A DNA stretch of 64,000 nucleotides from the NCBI GenBank assembly GCA_012934845.2, contig WNNJ02000193.1, positions 1-64,000 on the forward strand, read 5' to 3'. The translations under genes and the position numbers were made by a program. Shown here one piece after another: positions 44,799 through 56,405 of the stretch. Each line of letters starts with the position of its first letter. Positions within the stretch are counted from its first letter, which is position 1. This DNA comes from Pomphorhynchus laevis (lineage: Eukaryota > Acanthocephala > Palaeacanthocephala > Echinorhynchida > Pomphorhynchidae). The notes under the pieces are model-generated. The model was given only the letters and a program-made list of their open reading frames with translations, was not told where the DNA came from and did not search any database.

Positions 44799-45310
44799 GA
44801 TGCTACTACCCATCTAGAAAGCTATATTGGTCCTGAAACGGGTCCAACATCTGTCATTAAGTGAGAGTGCTCGGGTGCGCTTTTGGTGCATGAGCAATCT
44901 CGGGATTAATCTTTTTCTCAAGAGAACGCCCTCCATAGCAAAAACTAAGATTTCTGAAGCTCCTCACGTCGAAACTACATACCATCGTGTGCTGCGATTA
45001 GTTATGATGCTACTACCTATCTAGAAAGCTATATTGGTCCTGAAACGGGTCCAACATATGTCATTAAGTGAGAGTGCTCGGGTGCGCTTTTGGTGCATGA
45101 GCAATCTCGGGATTAGTTTTATTCTCAAGAGAACGCCCTCCATAGCAAAAACTAAGATTTCTAAAGCTCCTCACGTCGAAACTACCTACCATCGTGCGCC
45201 TCGAGTGGGCTCACGGGTGTGTGGTAGGCCCTGATCGGTTCAATCGGAAAGCGTCGCATTGGTGTTTGCTGGTATGGCCATATCCCTCTCGGATATAGAA
45301 GACTATCGTC
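44799..45310 (+). repeat. tandem duplication (207 bp) of GC-richer dispersed repeat
   Basis: gatgctactacc starts at 44799 and again at 45006, a 207-bp period with very few differences (cct for cat, ttagttt for ttaatct). Each unit includes tattggtcctgaaacgggtc and the repeat core gagcaatctcgggatta. The second unit continues into the repeat's right part (ggttcaatcggaaagcgtcg) up to about 45310. Confidence 0.9.
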
Positions 45311-47559
45311 GAAGTCTAGGATATGCTGTTTCTGTTTATTGTTGTTATGAATTTATTACGGAACGTATCTCGTTTATATTATGAAGTTACAAAGTGTTTA
45401 AGGAATAAATTTCGTTATTGAAAATAATATTTTGTTATATTTACCATTTAAAAAACTAATTAGTATTGGCACTGTTGAAATTGTGATTTCAACAGTAATA
45501 TTGTTGCAATTTGTATTTCCAAAATTAAAGTTAAATGCAAAAGTGAAGTCAAAAAGATTTGTTACTCGACAAAAAAGGTGACTTTTATTTAATGAAAAAA
45601 AGTGTGTTTTAATAAGTTAGTGTTTTTTAATGATTTTTTATTTAATCAAAACAGTGAAAATGCAAACTGCAAGATTTAAGTGGCAATTCCAAACTAAAGA
45701 TTATTCATTAACTACGAAATTAACACTTAGCGGCAAACAATAATTACAGTTTTTGTGAATACAGAATAACTCTAAAGTAGTTATTTATTTTTGAAATTTT
45801 CAAATATTTCACGCTACGTCGTCACTTTATACAAACAGTAGATCGAGCTAACGCGGGGATGTTGATATTATGCCATAATAATTCAGGTTACATACAATAA
45901 AATTATCATTAAGTTAATAATGGGGATATAAATTAGCAGAGTCCATATCAATCTTGTATAAATTTGATGTTATCTCTATTGATATAATGAATTTTAAAGA
46001 TATGAAATAATAAAAATGTAGAAGGTTGACGGATGATTTGAGAGATAATTTATTCGTAATCAGATATATCATGTAGGCGAAAAAAGACTGTCGACAAAAG
46101 GACTGGATACCTTTTAATTTGTAGTAACTACACGTCATAAGAATTATTTGATAAATGCTTTGATTCTTAGTTGACACGATTACTGTCATAAGCATGTAAC
46201 AATATGTAGTTATCGAAGTTGCCTGAGTTTAAATTTCAACAATGTATACATTCATCTAATTTGCAAGCACATCTTAGGATAGTTCCTTAAAGCAAAATGT
46301 AGAATAATTGAAATATAATTGAATATAAAATAATGGAAAATTAACTTCATCAATAGTATCCAATAATAAATAAGTTTAAAATTTAATCATTTTTAAATTA
46401 AAAATAATTGATTTCGATTAATTTATAGAATTATGACTCAATCAGAATTTTATTTTTTATATTTGCTAGCTGTTTTTATATTTTGATAACCGCATAAGAC
46501 AAAACAAGTTTTGTCCTAAAATTGTTTAAAATTCAATTTTGAATTTTTATTTTTTATTAGGCCAGAGTAGCTAGCAAAATATAAAAAAATACTGTTTTGT
46601 TGATTTCTGCTTCAAAACTTTGTAAATAATAAATTTATTTAAGTAACGGCAAAATGTGTTAATTGCATAAAATCACAATCAAAGTACGCAATGGCAAGTC
46701 GTGTGGTAGCGGAATAGGGTTAATTGCATAAAATCACAATCAAATTATCATAATCTTGCGTTTGGTTATTGGCAATTGGGTAAACAATAAATTAAGTTTG
46801 AATAAATTGCCGCTAAAATCACAAAGTGATTTAAATAAATAGAATTCAAATATATTTGACTATATTTAAATATATTCATTTAAGATTTTCATAACAAACA
46901 TCTTAATTTATACAAATTATGGCAAAAATTTAGTTTCCACAGTACCTCTGCAATAATATAAAGAATATAACATAAGAATTGGATTTTATATTTATTTAAA
47001 AACTAGAAACAATTTATTTTTACATTAGAGGTAATAATTTATTTTAAAATTAGTACCTCTGCAATAGTTACTGCAATCATATAAATATTAATTAATAATT
47101 AATATCAATAATTTTATATTCAATCAATCAATAATCCTTTATTTTTACAAGATGAACATGTATCTTTGTTCATACGATAGACGAAATTTGAAGGCATCAA
47201 AAAACATATATACAACTGGGAAAATTAAAATTACACATAATATTCTCAAAATGTCTTAAAATTACACAATAAACAGTTAAAGAGCAGACGATCTGAGTAG
47301 TAATGCTGTAAGTAAGAAGCTGCGCTTTAGCTTTTCTGTATGAGCAAGCTTAACTATGTTATGTGGCTTTCGTAGATCGTACCGCTTTTCCATCCCTAAA
47401 TATTGTTATGATGAAATTGTCAATAAATATTTTACAATGGATGCACGCGATTTCTTTTTTTAAATTCTGCTCATTGAAACTTCAAGTGGTTCTATATTCT
47501 TGCCATCTTTCTATATTCTTGGTTCTATATATTTGCTGCCCTCGATTATGAATGCAAAT
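45311..47559. other. AT-rich stretch with small repeats
   Basis: 46455-46585 contains inverted atttgctagct/agctagcaaa arms about 100 bp apart, possibly a tiny MITE. gttaattgcataaaatcacaa occurs at 46657 and 46720. The 93-residue minus frame at 45914-46195 has no family features. Confidence 0.4.
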
Positions 47560-50500
47560 AAGCTTTTTAATTTCAAAAGATGTCATGTCACAGTGAAGGA
47601 TATGCATATAGTAGAATTGAACGTATAGTTGCATTGTATACAAGCTCTAGCTGGTAGTCAAATACACCATTTTGCTTTAACACTTTTAAAAAGTATAGAC
47701 GCCTAGCACATTTAGATGCGGTATCTTCAACATGCCTCTTCCAAGACAAGTTCGAGTCAAATATCAAGCCCAAAATCTTTAAGTAACTGACTCTCTCTAG
47801 ACCAAAGTTTAACAACATTGAATTAGAATGAGGTCGTTTAAACGCAAACTAGATAATTTTTGATTTCGTCACATTTATACTAAGATCGTTACACGAGCAC
47901 CATTCTTTAAGATTACTTAATTCCTGTTCAATTATAATGTTAGATTGTATATAGTTGTCACCGCGGGTTATTATAGTAAGATCGTCTGCATATTAAACAC
48001 ATTTTGACGAGGAACAACTGACACAGTAATCATTCATGTAAATTCCAAATAGAAGTGGTGCAATTAGACTTCCTTGTGGAACACCTTTAAATATACAACG
48101 CGGTTCTGAATTTGATCCTAGGTGAGATATAAATTGAAATCGATTATCTAAATAGGAGTTCAAAAATTAATATGCCAATAAGAGAATCATGCGTTTTTGA
48201 ACTTTCTTAATAGTTTCGCATGAAATACGTTATCAAAGGCTTTCGAAATGTCAACCTGTAAAAGCTGAACTACAGGAAAGAGGCGAGAGTCTAGATTATC
48301 TACCAAAACATGATAGATTGACAATAGAGCATTGTTTGTCGATCCTGCGGATCGAAACGCAAATTGATTGTTGTCTAAATAGTTACTATATTTGTGATAA
48401 ATTCGTCGGCGAAAACAGCTTTCTAGGATTTTAGCGATGACCGGAAGCAACAATATTAGACGATATGCCATTTTAGATATTGATTGACCTCCTTTCGGAA
48501 CTAACACGACCTTAGACATCTTCAAACAAGCAGGAACATTTCCCGATCAAAATATTTCCGAAAATAAACGTGCTAAAGGTTCAGACAATACATCTTCCAA
48601 ATTTTAACTCAAGTGAGTTAATTCCGAACTTATTTCTGATGCAGAAACGACAACATCCAATGATTCATAACGTATAGTTTCATTCGTAATCCTAGTTTTA
48701 TCCAATACTGGCGTGATTTCCTCATTTATTTCATTTAAGGCAAATACTAAATCATTAGCAAAATCTGATTTACATCTACTAGGCTTTAGTCGTGAAATAC
48801 CTTTCCAAAAGTCTGACGAATTCCCTGTACCTAGCAGTTCCAGAACAAATGACTTCTTGGAAATATTTATGAGACTGGAAAGTTTATCCGTTAATTGTTT
48901 TTCTTCAATTAAGTTTCCTATTTTATGCGCTTGATTTCTTTTGAAATCAATCTCTTTTATTAGAGGAATCATCCATTTAGGATCCCGATTATAAATCGAC
49001 ACGAATTTACGCGGAATACAAGAATCGAAAGAACTCGATACACAACTAATTAAATTATCCATTGTTAAAGAGTTATGAGTAATCATCACTTGTAACGCAC
49101 TAGATACGTCAGTTTTTAAATTAAGTATATAATGTTCACGTTTGTCATATAACACCCGCTTAGTTGTAAGTTTGCGCTTAGTGTGGTTAAGAGGAGTTAT
49201 TAGTATAGAGGAGTGGTCGGAGGTATGTAATAGTGCAATACGCTCTACTTTACTACATATTGAATCCACATTACAGTAAATTTTATCAAGATCAGCGCCT
49301 TTTCGCGTTGTAAGGTGAACGACCTGATTCAATCCTAATGAAGCGGCAGCGTGATCAAAGTTCAAGCGATTAAAATCACCTGCTAGTAAAAGGTTTTTAT
49401 TTAATATAAGAATTTCCTTTATAGAATGCTCTAAAATATCAAGTGCAACATCATATTTACCACTTGGATGGCGATAACATGCTGCAACGACGAGAGCAAA
49501 ACTTCTTGTTGCTGAACACTTGCTTACTTGTAATGCTAGATATTCAATATCAGTTTCCATAATGCTCTTAACTGTTGTAACTATTAGAGAACACGACGTA
49601 CGGATGTATACTGCTACATCAACTCCCAAAGTCGTACGATTACATGTGAATAAGTCAAAGTGAGGAATAGTGTAACACTCCCAACAATCTTAATCAAACC
49701 ACGTTTCCGTAATCAAGGTGATATCAATTTTATGTATTTCTGCCTGCATTCAAGATAAGATAACTTATTTCGAAGATCTCTTGCATTAGTGTAAAATATT
49801 TTAGGATACCGAAAACTCCTAACTCTCAATTTAGATTTTTCTGATTCCAAAGGTATGACCGAGGAAACGTATCTTATCGAATTTTGGCAAGCTGCATTTG
49901 GCTTCAAACAAAAATCTGACTCAATTTCAAGGCAACACGTTTCCTCGCTATCCGAAAATTCTGACCCGCAGGATTTTCGACTTGATCTTGACACTTTACA
50001 TTATCTAGTTTGATATTTGATCGCATTAGGTTTCTATGTTCAGAACTTAAATCGCTCCTTATCGTAATATCATTAAAAGCATGTTATTTAGAACGTAATA
50101 TAATTCTAGAAGCAGTTTTGCTATCAGAAAAAAAAACTACTTTTAGAATACGACCACTTGATATTGCATGACTTTTATGTTTTCCTAACCGAAAACCCCA
50201 ACAACTCTAATACTATTAGCGATTTCTTTATCTTCATATGAAAACATAAGAGATAATGTGTGATGCACTGTAACTAAGTCTGAATCTACTTGGGCTTGTA
50301 TCGATGCACTGGGTATTTCGGGTATATGTGAAAATATTAGACATCGTTCACTAGGGGCATATTTGCGTTGTGGTAAATTTGACTTTAAATTATTTGCGGT
50401 TGATCTAATTTCTGAAGTAACACATCTAAATATGTTGTTATGTAAAGTTGAAGCCTGACAGTATGAGTTTCGTGGATAAGTAACTTGGGATCCGTGGTAC

Positions 50501-51350
50501 AAACTATTAGGGGTGCCTACAATAGGTGTTTTTGTGTTTTTGTGTTTTTATTATATGACTTATGATGGGCGCGCGATTTATTATTACGATGGATATCAAT
50601 TATAGAAGAATTTACGATTACTCTAGAGTGCGTAGTTCTAGGTAAGAGAGTTAACTTAGAGGATTTTGTAGTAGTTTGCTGGGTTATATTCGAATTTTGA
50701 ATAGGTGAAGTATGATCATCAATTAATGTTATATTATCATTGAGATTTGTAGAACTATTGTTTGATAGCAAATGATGGTAAGGAGTGGAGCTGTGATGTG
50801 GCATGTTATAGTTTCTGTCACATGATATTGTATTTATACTTAAATAAGGTAGATTTGAGCAATCCGTCTGTTGGCATACTGTTACTAGCTTTAAGAGTTT
50901 CCTTGCACGTTTCGTTCAACTTTAATGACATGTATACACAAAAGGCGCATAACAGACTTTTATTTTGGTATTCGGACAACATAACTTGGGGAACGAGCAA
51001 ACGTGTGATAACTGGGCATTCACATCGACAACATCCGATATCAACACCAGTGTAAGCGTTCGAACTTGATTTAGACAAATAACAACTTTCATACATATGT
51101 TTCCTGTTTAAGAAAGAATCACTGTGCTTATGTGATATATAACTTTTTAAGCGTGTAATTAGACAGCTCTTTGTTCCTATATAATGTAAACGTCGCTTTT
51201 TTACATTGATACTTCAAGTCCACTAGTCTTAAATTATCCACATGAGACATCAAAGTCGCATCAGCATCTCTACTAGGAGTAATTACAAATTTGCGTGGAC
51301 GTCCTCTCTGCATTAAAACTTGCCAGCGATTTCTTCCGTCGATCTTACAA
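47560..51350 (-). mobile_element. Jockey/CR1-type LINE with APE endonuclease
   Basis: Minus strand, 5' to 3': an ORF1-like start MQRGRPRKFVITPS (51313) with a later Cys-rich patch near 51000 (DIGCCRCEC); the APE endonuclease start PKIFYTNARDLRNKLSYLEC (49800), VAACYRHPSG, LLAGDFNRLNFDHAA and HTSDHSSILI (49400-49180); RT with SKVVLVPKGGQSISKMAYR, NQFAFRSAGSTNNALL and LLQVDISKAFDNV (48525-48187); VPQGSLIAPLLFGIYMND and YADDLTIITRG near 48090-47960; and ERVSYLKILGLIFDSNLSWK with HVEDTASKCARRLYFLK (47818-47590). A stop lies directly before YADD and there are several frame changes, but nearly the whole element is present. Target duplication and exact ends were not determined. Confidence 0.85.
48604..49629 (-). 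pseudogene. APE endonuclease to RT linker of the Jockey/CR1 LINE
   Basis: A 341-codon open frame. GDFN (catalytic Asp/Asn) and SDHSSI (catalytic Asp-His) of the apurinic-endonuclease fold are intact; the start of the endonuclease lies in a separate frame at 49713-49994. The remainder is the linker before RT, containing NSSDFWKGISRLKP. Confidence 0.8.
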
Positions 51351-52139
51351 AGATTTCAGAAAATGAAGATTTGTTTCAACACATGATTAAGCAGATTTGA
51401 TTGAGATGATTAAGATGATTAAAATGATTAAGCAGATGATTTCAGCAGTACTGATTTAGTTTAAAATTAGTATCTCCGCAATAGTATCTCGATAGTTACT
51501 GCAATCATATGAACTTAAAATTTTAAAAACATCACTCTGCACTTTCTTAATTCTTAATACCTACATTTTCCAATTAAGTTAGCTGTTGATCGTTCGACTC
51601 GTATCCTTGCCTTGGAGTTCACTGTATGACATTTATTATGAAGTTATATACAATAGTAAATGTCTTGTCATTGTATGATATATGTCATTAAATTATATAC
51701 GATAGTTTATGCCTTTAAATAGACTTTCGTTTACACACAAAAAATACAAAACATTTATATTCAATTTTTCATCGGGACGCATGTTTGACACACTTGGTTT
51801 ACACAAATCAGTAAAATACGAATTGGTGAATATAGAATTACTAGTTCTTTTTTGTTATGCGGCTTAGTTCTCTGCTTGAAAATATAAGCGCGACGATCAG
51901 CGATGGAGTCATATTGGATCTATACTGTTTATGAATAGCCAATTGTAATTATTATATTATTTACAACATAAAATATTAAAAATGAGTTGATTGTAAGTAT
52001 CATTTTACTCGATTGAATAGCAATTATAAATCACGTAATTCAAGCATGATTTAGAAAATTAAATTTTAAATATTATCTCAAATATTTCAAAATTAAATTA
52101 TTACAATTTAATTATTAATTATTATTTAATTATTAATTT
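51351..52139. other. AT-rich unassigned sequence
   Basis: A short imperfect repeat gattaagatgattaaaatgattaagcag lies near 51390-51435. Nothing else is seen. Confidence 0.4.
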
Positions 52140-55100
52140 CTTGATAAGAAAAAACCAAAAATATGAAAAAAATTCCTGTCAATTACTGGTCCGGATGTCG
52201 GGTCGTGGAGACAGTGCACGAGCCAAACTACTCGAGACATGCAATCCTAGACGACAGACCAGAGTTATCTTTCAGATACCAAAGGCGGTATTTGGCCAGT
52301 TTCGAGATTTGATCTATCCACCAGTATCGAGGTCTACCTCGAGGTATTTTTCCAGAGAGTCCAGCCTGAAAAACCCTCTGAGAAAGGCGATCCCTAGACA
52401 TCCTGAGAACGTGTCCTAGCCACTTCAACTGCCTTTCTTCGATGCTGAGAAGCAGCGAATTTACTCCTTGTCCATTCCGGATGACCGAATTCCTAACCTT
52501 GTCTCTGAGGGAACCGCGAAGGAACCTCATTTCGGTCGCCTGTATTCGAGATACTATTCTTCGGTTATAACCCAAAGCTCATGATCATAGGTTAAGATAA
52601 AAACGAAATTTGCGTGGTAAACTGAAAGCTTAGCCCGAAGACTCAAATCATGCTTCACAACGACAGATCTGTATAAAGAACGCATTGCTGCGTAAGCTGC
52701 ACAAATCCGCTTCTCAAAATCCCTTATGCTCCTACCGTCCATCGAGAACAATATCCAAAGAAACTTAATTTTCCACGTCATAAAGAACCTATTCCAAATC
52801 CGGATTGACATTCACCTGAATCCGAAACAAACACATAGAGGCAATTTTGGAGGTAAGAACCAACATCCCTGCCGCTTGGCATTCAATCTTCTATCGTTCT
52901 AGTAGGCATTATAAGTCCTCAGGACAAGAAACCGACAAAATAACGTCAATTGCTAAAGGCAGAGATGGTATCCTGATGGAACCGAATTGAAGATCGACAT
53001 CCGTCGGAGCAACCCGTCCCAAAATTTTGTCCATGTAAACAAGGAACAAAAGTAGAGACAAAAAACAACCCTTGCGAACCACAACGCCTACTGAAAATAA
53101 CTCAGACTTCCTACCTAGATCACAAACACAACACATACTTTGTTCATACAGAGAAGCCACAGCTACCGAAGATATTGTGGTACACCATACTCCCTTAGTA
53201 CTTTCCGTAACCTCACTCGCGAAACTCGGTCGAACACCTTCTCCAAATCTACAAAGCACATGTAGACCGAGTGAGCAAACTCCCAAGGCCGTTCATGGAT
53301 AGCTGATCCGTAGTTCCACGACCTGGACGAAAGCAGCATTGTTCTTCATGCAACTGTCTCTCAACTAAGGTCGTATCCTTAACACAAGAATTCTAGTAAA
53401 TAGCTTTTTAGTTTGACTAAGAAAAGTGATGCTCCGATAATTGGAATACACTCTTCGGTCACATTTCTTAAAGATCGGTACCACCACCCCAGTTCGCAAC
53501 TCACTAGGAACCTTGCTCGACTTTAATTCAACATTGAAGATCCGTGCTAATTACTTCATGCCAACAACGTTGAAAACTATTAACGCTTCAGGTCGAATAT
53601 CGTCTACTCCATTAGACTTGTCATTACTAAGTTTTTAACAACAGTAATTACTTCTTCCAAAGAGATGAGATCTCCGTTAGTCCTAAAGGCTCTACTTCTA
53701 CAAAAAAAGACATATCCATCGTATTAATGAGACTCCTAAAATGATCTTTCCAACAACCAAGAATTTCTTCAATGTCAGTTAGCGTATATCCTCTCTTGTC
53801 ATAGACAAAAGAGGATATACGCTAATGTGAGGAGTATTCTGCTTTCCAACACGAAGGTTCATGATCGTCCTCCAGAACATCTTCAAAGCTGACTAATAAT
53901 CAAGTTCTAAGTGTTATTTAAACAACACCCAAGCCGTATTCTTCGCTTCGGTAATTGCTCGAGCTGAAGTTCTCTTTGCCCTTCGGTACTTGTATACAGC
54001 TTCAATTGATTTATCTGACAAAGTTGCCTTATAAGCCAGCTTCTACTATTGAACAAAATCTCTAACTGTTGGTTATACCAAGCAATTCGAGTATATCCTC
54101 CTCAACAAGCACCTAATGCCTTCGAACCTTTTAACAGTTACTTCGGCAAGCCAGGATCTGAACATCTCCAATTTCTGATCAATGATCTGCACCTCTTCTG
54201 GCAACCAAGAGAGGTCCTCCCGGTTGTAACCAGAAAAATGTTCATTGACAGAAACATCTGCTAGACACTCCCAGCACACATTTAAACAACGTTTAGGTTT
54301 ACCAGGCTTGTCTAGCATCCAACCCTGCCATCAGAGTTTACTAACTACAAGGTATTGATCGGTTGAGAGCTCATCCTCTATCTTTAAACGAGTGTATAGA
54401 ATATATTGTCGCGGATCAGATGAAACGATTACAAAATCGATCATTGATTTTTGCCCGATAGAATCCTGATGCCATGGGCATCTAGGGATCTCCATATGTT
54501 CAAACATGGTGTTGGTTATGAACAAATTGTTACGAGAACAAAAGTGCAATAATTCAACACTATTCGCATTCAGATCAGAGAGTCCGTTCTTCCCTCAATA
54601 CTCCTTTCCAAGTGCTACTGTCGCTACCAACATGAACATTGAAGTCACCCAATAGAACGAAGGAATCTCCAACAGGAGTACTATCAAGCAGAGCGTGGAG
54701 ATCTTACACGAAGGCTACTTATTCCATGATAAGTAGCCTCGACAACAGTCATACCCTTTCGCTCTCTACCACCAACTGTCATCCCCTCTTTAAACAACAG
54801 TCATCCCATTTCCCTCCTTGACTAAAAGTTTCAGAGACGCCAGACTTTCCTTCGCACGGTTAAACCTCTCTACCACCAACGATAACCGGGGACTTGTAAG
54901 GATCCCTACACCCGCTGTCGTCGCTTTTTTTGTAACTCATGAATAGTTCAAGGTTGAACTTTGATCCACAAGTTTAGTTCCAGTTACAGAATAGTGAATA
55001 AAAGTCACTCTGACTATTTCTATACCGAAAATAACCATATCTTCAACTAATTCTGGTTCCTTCCCTGTCAGCGATATTACATTTCACGTTCCTACATAAA

Positions 55101-55250
55101 GGCTAGCTAGCTTCGGATGTTGATACCTCTTTCGCTGTCTCCGTACAACTGTCTGGTCACACGGGACTCGACAATGAAAACTCCTCGTGTCAGTGGTGAG
55201 TTGACCATTGTTCTTCGCAATTAGTTTAAATTTTGTAAATTTGTTGCTGG
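52140..55250 (-). mobile_element. L1/RTE-like LINE, copy 2 (longer)
   Basis: Minus strand. The APE part is visible: STPVGDSFVLLGDFNVHVG (54690-54630), TNTMFEHMEIPRCPWHQDS and SMIDFVIVSSDPRQY (54520-54400), LSTDQYLVV. RT fingers and palm follow in damaged frames (EQSMCCVCDLGRKSELFSVG, RKGCFLSLLLFLVYMDKI), then MRSLYRSVVVKHDLSLRAK, LTYDHELWVI and the C-terminal RIQATEMRFLRG, KVRNSVIRNGQGV, RQLKWLGHVLRMSRDR, KIPRGRPRYWW block (52575-52228). Many frame breaks. It shares its 3' part and downstream repeat with copy 1 at 25.9-28.4 kb. A perfect inverted repeat (gcgtatatcctctcttgtc/gacaaaagaggatatacgc) lies at 53783-53822. Confidence 0.85.
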
Positions 55251-55552
55251 TCATTTTCATTGTCTTGGTTTGTTTGTTCCGCTATCTTCCGTTATCGATA
55301 TCCTTTGATGATCCAACATTGCTACTGTAAGGAAACAAGTCTTCGAGATTCTCTTCCGCATTTTAGGTCCATAGTTCAATCTGCCGTTTGAGTCAGCGGA
55401 GTTATTTTATTTGTTCAGCTATATCCCGTTCTCAGTATTCTTTAATTATCCAACTTCGCTAATGTAAGAAAACAGGCATCCATAACTCTCTTCCGCATTT
55501 TGTCCATTGTCCAATCTGCCGTTGGAGTCATCGGAGGGATCTGAGATAGTAT
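55251..55552. other. sequence between LINE and AT-rich repeat
   Basis: Contains two similar segments (gttccgctatcttccgttatc-like at 55275 and gttcagctatatcccgttctc at 55413), a short imperfect duplication. It is probably the LINE 5' region. Confidence 0.4.
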
Positions 55553-56405
55553 ATAAAAGACTATCACTACGGCTGATGCAAGTCGGCCAATTATTTAGCC
55601 GTTGATCGACGACTAACATACGTTGCCTAGGCTGCTCCACCAAGAGGCTAATTAGCAATAGGTGCCAGTTTAATACTTTATCGACTGGCACCTAGCAGCT
55701 TAATAAAATTATTAATTAAATTTATTTCAAATTTATTAATAAATTATTTCAAATTTATTTTTAAATTATTATTTAATTTCGAGCATTTATCCTAATAATA
55801 GAAAATCTATATTTCAATAGTCTATAAAAGGAATATCCCTACGGCTGATGCAAGCCGGCCAATTATTTAGCCGTTGTACCACGAATGTCGAACGTACGTT
55901 GCTTGGACCGCTTCACGAATAGGCTAATTAGTAATAGGTGGCAGCTTAATACTTAATCGATGACACCTAGCAGCCAATACTTAATCGACTGGCATTTAGC
56001 GGCTCTAATAATAATTGAGAATAAGGTGTATGATCACAGGTATTCGCATATAATATAATATATTATCCTATAATTAATATACGGTATTAATTATATGATA
56101 TTAATATATTAATTATATTATAAATTATCAAATATTCATATTATATAAATAGGAATTAATATAAACGATAAAAGTTTAATATTTAATATTTTTATTTTAT
56201 ATTTTCGATTTACTATTTATTAATTAAATATTAATATAATTAATATAATAATATTATATGTGTATACCTGTGATCATACACCCTATTATAAGATTTATAA
56301 TGTTTACATATAATTTACTTATATTTGACCCATTGTCTACTAATGTTTGAGAATAAAGAACACTATAAACTCTATTTTTAATTTTTGTCAATGCATGATC
56401 ATCAT
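55553..56405. repeat. ~860-bp AT-rich repeat, copy 2
   Basis: Direct copy of 27541-28409. The internal units start at about 55568 and 55846. Each unit contains gcaataggtgcc / ggcacctagc pairings able to fold into hairpins. Confidence 0.85.

Noticed and set aside
55568-55640. ctgatgcaagtcggcc...cgacgaatgtcgaac as a hammerhead
   Set aside because: The core has an extra C (CTGATGCA) and GAAT instead of GAAA in all copies, and stem II needs large bulges. It is not close enough to call.
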